NCBI GenBank assembly: GCA_039720395.1
Contig: CM077823.1
Location: 38,360,536-38,424,535 of the forward strand
Length of the DNA: 64,000 bases
Direction of reading: 5' to 3'
From: Liquidambar formosana
Taxonomy: Eukaryota > Streptophyta > Magnoliopsida > Saxifragales > Altingiaceae
Shown here: positions 58,247-64,000 of the stretch, in pieces
How positions within the stretch are numbered: the stretch's first letter is position 1
Layout: each line of letters opens with the position of its first letter
Notes under the pieces: model-generated
What the model was told of the DNA's origin: nothing
Database searches by the model: none
The model's input: the letters and a program-made list of their open reading frames with translations, nothing else
Translations under genes and position numbers: made by a program

Positions 58247-58390
58247 TGGACCAAACAAAGGGTAGAAGCCTTTATCTCCTTTAGTATGTCTTTGAGGACC
58301 GGCGTTTTGACAACTTGGATTTCTTTAAAGGTGTAGGTCTTTCTTAATTTATTGTTAGTACGTTTCACAACTGACAAGGACTTCAGGCGA
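58247..58390. repeat. NLR leader relic D
   Basis: ACCAAACAAAGGGTAGAAGCCTT, then GGCGTTTTGACAACTTGGATTTC and GGTGTAGGTCTTTCTT, match the NLR leader near 42408-42555 and unit B near 46323-46480. This is the farthest copy from the NLR, 16 kb away. No NLR coding sequence is recognisable around it. Confidence 0.65.
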
Positions 58391-58929
58391 TCGACTTATT
58401 TTTTTATGGAGCCGGCTAGCACCGGTGCACAGTTGCTTTTGTCATTTAACGGACACGGCGTCTGGGTTTTTGTCATACATACATTTTCTTTTCTTTAATT
58501 TTCATTGTTCTAATAAAACACACGCTTATTATATTGACGTGCCCTTTGCCATTTCGTTGGGAGGTTGGGTTGAAATTTCCTTGTTGGTCGACTAATTATA
58601 AAAAAACAAGCAACCTTTATTATTTTCAATCAATGACCCTCTTCCTGATGAAAGAACAAAAGTGACATCGTGTCATGTTTTTTGCAATGACAGATGCCTC
58701 TTTTGATTGTCACATAAACAAAGGGTAAACATGTTAAGCATGTGTCTTCAAGTCTAAAAAAATGGACCGTTTGTCATTGTAAGGGGAGCAATGACAAAAT
58801 CTCATGCTAATTGACTCATTTCTAATCATTTTATACCTTTTCTTGCCTTTTTTTTTTTTTAAAATTTTTTTTATACTCTTTCGACTACTCCTCAACTAAA
58901 AAAAAATTGTGTCTTAGGCACCCTCAAGA

Positions 58930-59105
58930 TTATGAGGAAAACTTGTACGTAACTATGACACAGTTGATGTAATGTCAAGAGCCAATGAAAGCCAAGCAAA
59001 GTGAGATTATCAAAGTATTTATTGACCCCACAATCTCATTTTCCCCACAATCCCATTTTCCTTGATTCTTATTCGCTTGTGACGCCATGTGATCATGCAT
59101 GTCAC
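58930..59105. repeat. dispersed repeat, copy 2 (partner at 6338-6485)
   Basis: Shares the ordered blocks described for the copy at 6338-6485, with an additional internal duplication (CACAATCTCATTTTCC / CACAATCCCATTTTCC). It is embedded between duplicated blocks D and E. Confidence 0.45.
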
Positions 59106-59156
59106 AATTACATAGAAGACTCACTCTAAGGGATATAATTAGCACTAGAAGCCAAA

Positions 59157-59460
59157 AGGGCACCGTCTCTCTATGATGTTGCAATTTTATTTTATTTTTA
59201 GTACTTTTATTGTCAACTAGTGAAATTTGATGTGTGCCTTAAATTAATTTAATTTAATGAATAATTTTATGGGTTAGTTGGAAGGTTTTGAGAAATGATG
59301 TAGACATCTCAACTAGCTGAAAGAAAACATGGCCGTTTCTTTGTCTTTCAGTGTCTGGGGGTTTCCTCTTGATGAGAAATGCTTACCTAACGAAATAAAT
59401 AATGGAGAATTTGCGAATACGCAATGAGAATAATATTTTAGTTTGGTGTGGCAGAGATCA
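59157..59460. repeat. duplicated block E (pairs with 57838-58205)
   Basis: Second copy of block D, offset by about 1.3 kb in the same orientation, with clear sequence similarity throughout. It shows that this flank was duplicated again after separating from the NLR-proximal units. Confidence 0.7.
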
Positions 59461-59877
59461 CACTGAAGTTGGACCACTCAATTTCAATTCTTGCGTATGA
59501 AAACACAGAAATGAAATCAAAATATCATTTCTTTAATCCCAATTGAATTCCATGGACTTGCAATTCCGAATGACAGAATTCTAACACCCTTAAAATTTTA
59601 ATTCCTCTTGGTTGAGAGTTTCCATCTCCATCAATGGTAATCTGTCCAAGACAATCCAATTATGCAAGGTCTCTGACCACCATGGCGCCGATTCTCTCTC
59701 TCTCTCTGATTTTGCAACTCACTTTTTCATTGGAACAATGTCATGTTGATAGCCTTGGTCCCTCTATATGGTTTTGGGTTTTCAGTTTAGCACGGGGTTT
59801 TCAGTTTAGCACCCTATGGTATGAAAATTACACTTTGTCTCCTTTAGTTAGGAGTCCATAGACTATTTGCTGTTTAT

Positions 59878-60017
59878 TTCACTCTTCTTCCTTTGTATGG
59901 AAGGGGTATGGTGCCATTGTCTCGAGCTATAAAGGGCGGCATTTGGTAACAAAAAACTAAGAAATAAAGTGTAAGAGGATTAAGTAGAAACAGTCAATCT
60001 TGAAAGGGATAAAGTGT
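59878..60017. repeat. direct repeat, left copy (partner 62366-62520)
   Basis: Shared blocks: CACTCTTCTTC, TGTATGGAAGGGGTA(T/C)GGTGCCATTG, GGCATTT, AGAGGATTAAGTAGAAA and GGGATAAAGTGT. The two copies are direct and flank the membrane-protein gene at 60590-61126 at about 2.5 kb spacing, which may mark a duplicated or transposed segment. Confidence 0.7.
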
Positions 60018-60589
60018 AAACAGTGTAATTACTGGAATAGTCGAAAAATAAAAGAGCTAATAACAAGAGGAATGAGGGCGCCTAGCCCTTCGATAAATGA
60101 AGAAAGCGGCTCCTATTAGGGACGTCCGCTTTTAAGGTGGAATGAAATGTATAGAAGAGTATGGCCTGGTTTCTAGTTCTTTGTAGTGTTGATAGAATAA
60201 GTTAAAAGTCCAAATAAAATTAGAAAACAAAAAGAAAAATAGAGAACCAAGCAGATGGGATGTATTAAGAAGTTACAAAAGCTCACATCCCTGGATTAAA
60301 AGAAGGGAAAAAAGACGGTCTATCATTATCTTTTACAATGATAAGACACTAAAGACGAGTTTACATTTTAGACATATGTCAATAAGTCTAAAAGAGTGGA
60401 CAGTCTATCAATGCAAGGACTAATTACATACTGTCATGCTGCGCCAGGTGGCCAAAAAGACAGTTTCTTTCTTCCTCTTTAAAAATAATAAAATAAATTG
60501 GACATGAATCAATTCAACAAAAGATAACAAAACCTAATCAACATAAGTACAATTTTTGAGAGTGTATCACTTATTCGCCACTACAATCA

Positions 60590-61126
60590 TCAAGGCAGTG
60601 CCTCAAACCTTTCCTTGAGGTGGTGGGAGTCGGTAGGGGTTGAGTAGGACCAGTGTCTATAAATTATAAGACCACCATATAATATAATAACTGCAATATT
60701 GTTGCCTGTGTTATAAACCACGACCTGCAGCAATGCTCCCAAGAATATGTCCCGTAGACCAATGTCTGAACTACTACGCAGGAGTTGCCAGAAGGCATGA
60801 AGATAAATGGTGAATGACACCAAGAAAATGAAAGGGAAAATACTATACCCCAGACAATGTTGCACTATCACAGCACCACATAGAGAAATCACCTCTATCG
60901 TAGATTTTGCGAAGCATCCGATCGGTTGCTTTGGCACATGTTGATACATGTAATATACGTAGTGTAGTAGAAGGAAGAGCATGATACCCAATAATTCACA
61001 GATAACAATCCCAATATCCCCCATATGGATTATAGGATGTGTAAGTGTAATTCCGAATACATACAATGCAGAGACAGCAAAAGCAAGAGCCAATCCACCC
61101 AAAATCAGCCAGATGATGCGTGGCAT
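60590..61126 (-). CDS. uncharacterised multi-pass membrane protein, 178 residues
   Basis: The ATG at 61126 (MPRIIWLILGGLALAF) directly follows a strong acceptor (GCTTTCTTGTAG|AA), so the coding sequence is probably a single exon after a 5'-UTR intron. The frame stays open to 61294, but that upstream part lacks family-like sequence and crosses the acceptor. About five hydrophobic segments are visible, near residues 4-27, 36-62, 78-95, 96-116 and 125-156. The C-terminus is hydrophilic and ends LKERFEALP. The FLVSF...LHA...L...FLG core resembles the plus-strand protein at 53601-54098. No known domain is recognised. The gene lies between two direct repeats (59878 and 62366). Confidence 0.6.
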   Translation of the reverse strand: MPRIIWLILGGLALAFAVSALYVFGITLTHPIIHMGDIGIVICELLGIMLFLLLHYVYYMYQHVPKQPIGCFAKSTIEVISLCGAVIVQHCLGYSIFPFIFLVSFTIYLHAFWQLLRSSSDIGLRDIFLGALLQVVVYNTGNNIAVIILYGGLIIYRHWSYSTPTDSHHLKERFEALP

Positions 61127-62157
61127 TTCTACAAGAAAGCAATATGTTTTACAAGTCAAAAAATTCAGTGTACCAAATGAAAAAACTTCTGAATCTAGCC
61201 AAATTACCAAATCAAAACACACATTGTTGATAACCCCCCCGGGGCCAAAAAAAGAAGAAAAGAAAGGCCCTAAATCGTTCAAAATCGAAGGCATTTAATT
61301 AATTTCTTAAAAACTATCAGATATCATCTACGATGATAACTCCTAACCTTTTTTGAATAGTCCACTTCAAGATGATGGATTTATTCCTTGAATACTAAGT
61401 AAAATACACTAAAATCATTTAATTCTCATTTGGACAACAAACAGGCCCTAAATCAATGGAAAAACTTATCTACCTCATTCTACCATATTCAAAATTCAAA
61501 CCTCTGTACTAAAAGGTTAACCAACTAGCAAAATTAATGGAGATTTAGAATGGTCCATAAGCTTATGTAACTGTCCTCTAATGTATACTACACTATAGTG
61601 TAACCAAGTCAGTTCTAAATGTTTTGAAGGCTAAGCAACTTTCTATCACAGGCGGAGTATTGCTAGTGCCATCAATTACTGCCTATCTCCCTCTTTACAC
61701 AATGCGAACCACAAAAATTCCAGGCGATAATCATGAGAGAGATATATGCAATTGTAAATTTATTTTATTTGTTGTTTGTATAAATTTAATATAAAGTTTA
61801 TTTAATTATTTGACCAATGTAATATTGATAATTTTTGGGTTAGCGACAATTGTTCCACAATTTATTTTGTCGAGATTGTTTTCCGGGGCGTGACAACTAG
61901 GAACTACAGTTTTGTTCCCAAAAAATGTGGTCACCATTCTACACTCCCATAGATTAAAAGCACACTTATATTCCTCCCAAATCAAAATCCAACAGATTAT
62001 TATTATTTTTTTTTTTTATCAGCAAAATCCAACAGATTAATTGAAATGCAAAAGGAGAAACAACAGCAAATCTGTTGAAATTATGAAGCAGGGATTTCGG
62101 TTCAAACCTTTGATAGGCATCCTATTTTGATCTGACGAAAAGATCGACGCTGTCTGA
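61127..62157. other. probable 5' intron/leader region of the membrane-protein gene
   Basis: No coding sequence is supported on either strand. If the acceptor at about 61129 is used, this stretch is the 5'-UTR intron of the minus-strand gene, with the first exon somewhere upstream (higher coordinates), possibly within 62150-62340 where the minus strand reads AAAGCTAGGGTTTGC, a leader-like motif. Confidence 0.35.
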
Positions 62158-62340
62158 TTCGCAGACATAATTAATGAAGCAAACCCTTGCTTTTGTTTCT
62201 TTGAGAGGTGATGAAGATCCCACTCTTTTGTTTCTTTGACCGGAGAGATACCTGAGGAAGACGATGTCTTATTCGCAGACAATACGAAGCAAACCCTAGC
62301 TTTTGTTTCCTTCAGAGGGTGATGATATCCCACTCTTTAT
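62158..62340. repeat. direct tandem duplication, period about 114 bp
   Basis: Two copies share TTCGCAGACA, GAAGCAAACCC(T/T)(T/A)GCTTTTGTTTC, GGTGATGA and ATCCCACTCTTT (62158-62230 and 62271-62338). The open frame on the minus strand here follows the repeat and does not look like a protein. Confidence 0.65.
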
Positions 62341-62365
62341 GTCTCAGGGAGAAGGTTCCATAGAG

Positions 62366-62520
62366 TTCTTATTCACTCTTCTTCGTCCTTGTATGGAAGG
62401 GGTACGGTGCCATTGCCGCGAACTATAGACGGCATTTTTATTTTGTAACCAAAAAAAAAAAACTATCAGAGGATTAAGTAGAAATGGTCATTCTTAAAGG
62501 GGATAAAGTGTGATTATAAT
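62366..62520. repeat. direct repeat, right copy (partner 59878-60017)
   Basis: Right-hand copy of the repeat flanking the membrane-protein gene. It differs from the left copy by scattered substitutions and a poly-A expansion at about 62449-62461. Confidence 0.7.
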
Positions 62521-64000
62521 GTTAAAAATTAAATTAAGTGGCCTGAGTGCATTTTGCGTCGTGAATTTTTTGGGTGATTTTCAAGTTCCTTCTTCTTCTT
62601 CTTCATCCTTTAGTATATTTTCATTCATTTGCGAACAATTTGGCAATCACAGGGGAAAAAAAAAAGTTCAGCAATCACAAATTATATTTGGCAATAGTGT
62701 GTGAATTATTATTAATATGTTGGTCAAGTACCGAATGACTTAGGACTATAATATTGTGGCCTAATCGCGCTGGATGTGAATAATGGAAAACTGGATGGTG
62801 ATGGAAATCGGATTTCCTCATTGGATGGTGGAGGGAATTGGGAATGTGATTTTTAATTCAACTTGTAATCCAATCTCGCAATCCAAACACAGCCTTTACC
62901 TTTAAAAGGATATGATAGGAATAAGAAGTAAAAAAAATATACCTAATCGGAAAAGGCGTATTCCTAGGAGGTATTGTGCGTCAAAATGGGCAATTTGTAC
63001 AATGCAACCAATGTTTTTAAGTGGGGAGAGGAACAAAAAATTGCATCATGGAGGAAGAAAAATAATCAAACCATTTATCTCAAACCCAATGGAAGCCAAC
63101 ATCTCATCAAAATGTATACAAGCCACCATTCATCTCAAACCATCATCTCATTTAAAATATATATTAGCCATGAAATCATTCTCATTCGAAGTTTAAATTA
63201 AAGTATATACAAAATAGAAATTAACCATCATCTCATAATCTCAACCCGAGACAACAATCCTCCAACAAATGCATCACCTGCCACCAACAAATGACTAAAT
63301 ATGATACGAACTTGATTAAGGCTTTAATTCAAAAAGAGGACGAATATTGCTATCATTCTCGGGTTATTCATGTGTTAAAACTAATTGGCAATTAAATCCC
63401 TAAGTTTTAATCAAAATTTCATGTATTCAAACTTCAAATCCCTAAAGCTTTTCTCTTAGTTCATTGCGTTTGAAAAATGGGGATTAAAACCGACATCCTC
63501 CCAATTCAACAAGAACAACAGAGAGTTCGGTGATTGTGACTTTAAATAAAAAAAAACAAAAAAACAACTAGATCAACATATATTTAAAGGAAGAAAAATT
63601 GGAAAAAACAACCAGATATATAGATAATTAATTGTGAATTTTTTGGGAAAAAAACATAGAAAAAGAAAAGGGCCAAGCTATTGCCATCACTCAAAATACT
63701 CTAAACCTCCCACTATTTAAAATAATTTGTTAAATTCTTTATATCTAAATGTAAATTTACCAATAAGGACATGTCTACTCAAAAACTTATAAAATTTCCT
63801 ATCCCCACCCCACTCCACCCCCAACTCCAAAAACATTACACCATCTATAGATTTCATACTCTTACAAACCCTAATAACCTTGAGACCAAATCCATATTTA
63901 CATGAAAAATTAGTGTTTCTCATGTTATATTGAATAATGGACGAGAAAAGCATTGATAGAAATGATATTAACAACCAAAAGGTAAGTATTTATACACTTT
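62521..64000. other. intergenic region at the right end
   Basis: No gene is supported. CAATCCAAACACAGCC (about 62880-62895) resembles one terminus of a hAT or Harbinger element, but I found no partner end. ATCTCA-containing phrases recur between 63070 and 63240 without clear periodicity. The open frames are AT-rich and lack family features. Confidence 0.5.

Noticed and set aside
1..64000. CRISPR arrays, tRNA genes and rRNA
   Set aside because: No regularly spaced short repeats of CRISPR type. The tRNA-like boxes found belong to SINEs without cloverleaf structure, and no rRNA sequence was recognised.

Overview
The window is nuclear DNA of a eudicot plant, probably a woody or perennial species. 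It has large AT-rich intergenic spaces, introns with GT..AG borders, plant-specific gene families (PLS-class PPR-DYW, dehydrin, CC-NB-ARC-LRR, Casparian-strip peptide) and many degraded plant transposons. There are no bacterial features, CRISPR arrays or operons, and I could not identify the species.

Layout. (1) 1-7.5 kb: a single-exon PPR-DYW gene on the minus strand (3158-4885), an RNA-editing factor type. (2) 7.5-14.3 kb: a nine-exon J-domain co-chaperone of the DnaJ10 type. Its introns hold an RTE-LINE remnant, a 106-110 bp tandem repeat and a nuclear copy of plastid ycf1. (3) 17.67-18.72 kb: three tiny exons encode a 92-residue secreted peptide precursor ending in a CIF-type sulfated-peptide motif (CASPARIAN STRIP INTEGRITY FACTOR / TWS1 group); no long ORF marks this gene. 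(4) 18.7-26 kb: intergenic, with SINE-like copies and a PIF/Harbinger-like element. (5) 26.0-33 kb: an uncharacterised plant RING-type zinc-finger gene with a one-base frameshift in its first coding exon and a 3.7-kb intron full of LINE and SINE pieces. (6) 34.8-36.2 kb: a two-exon YnSK2 dehydrin with an ABRE/G-box about 200 bp upstream. (7) 37.5-42.4 kb: a cryptic minus-strand exon, then a CC-NB-ARC-LRR resistance-gene homologue carrying two frameshifts.

(8) 42.4-60 kb: a chain of diverged copies of the 5' flank of that NLR. One copy keeps a decayed start-codon region and another is split by a 2.1-kb solo LTR whose empty site is preserved in a sister copy. This region also carries three families of inverted-repeat elements, two with intact target-site duplications. 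(9) 53.0-54.1 kb (+) and 60.6-61.1 kb (-): two small multi-pass membrane proteins of unknown function that may be distant relatives.

The genes do not form a pathway; they are independent plant loci. The left part (1-36 kb) is mostly conserved housekeeping, stress and developmental genes. The right part (37-64 kb) is a fast-changing NLR and transposon neighbourhood. The most useful results are the CIF-type peptide gene, the disrupted NLR with its array of duplicated leaders, the solo LTR dated by its paralogous empty site, and the ycf1 fragment inside the co-chaperone intron.
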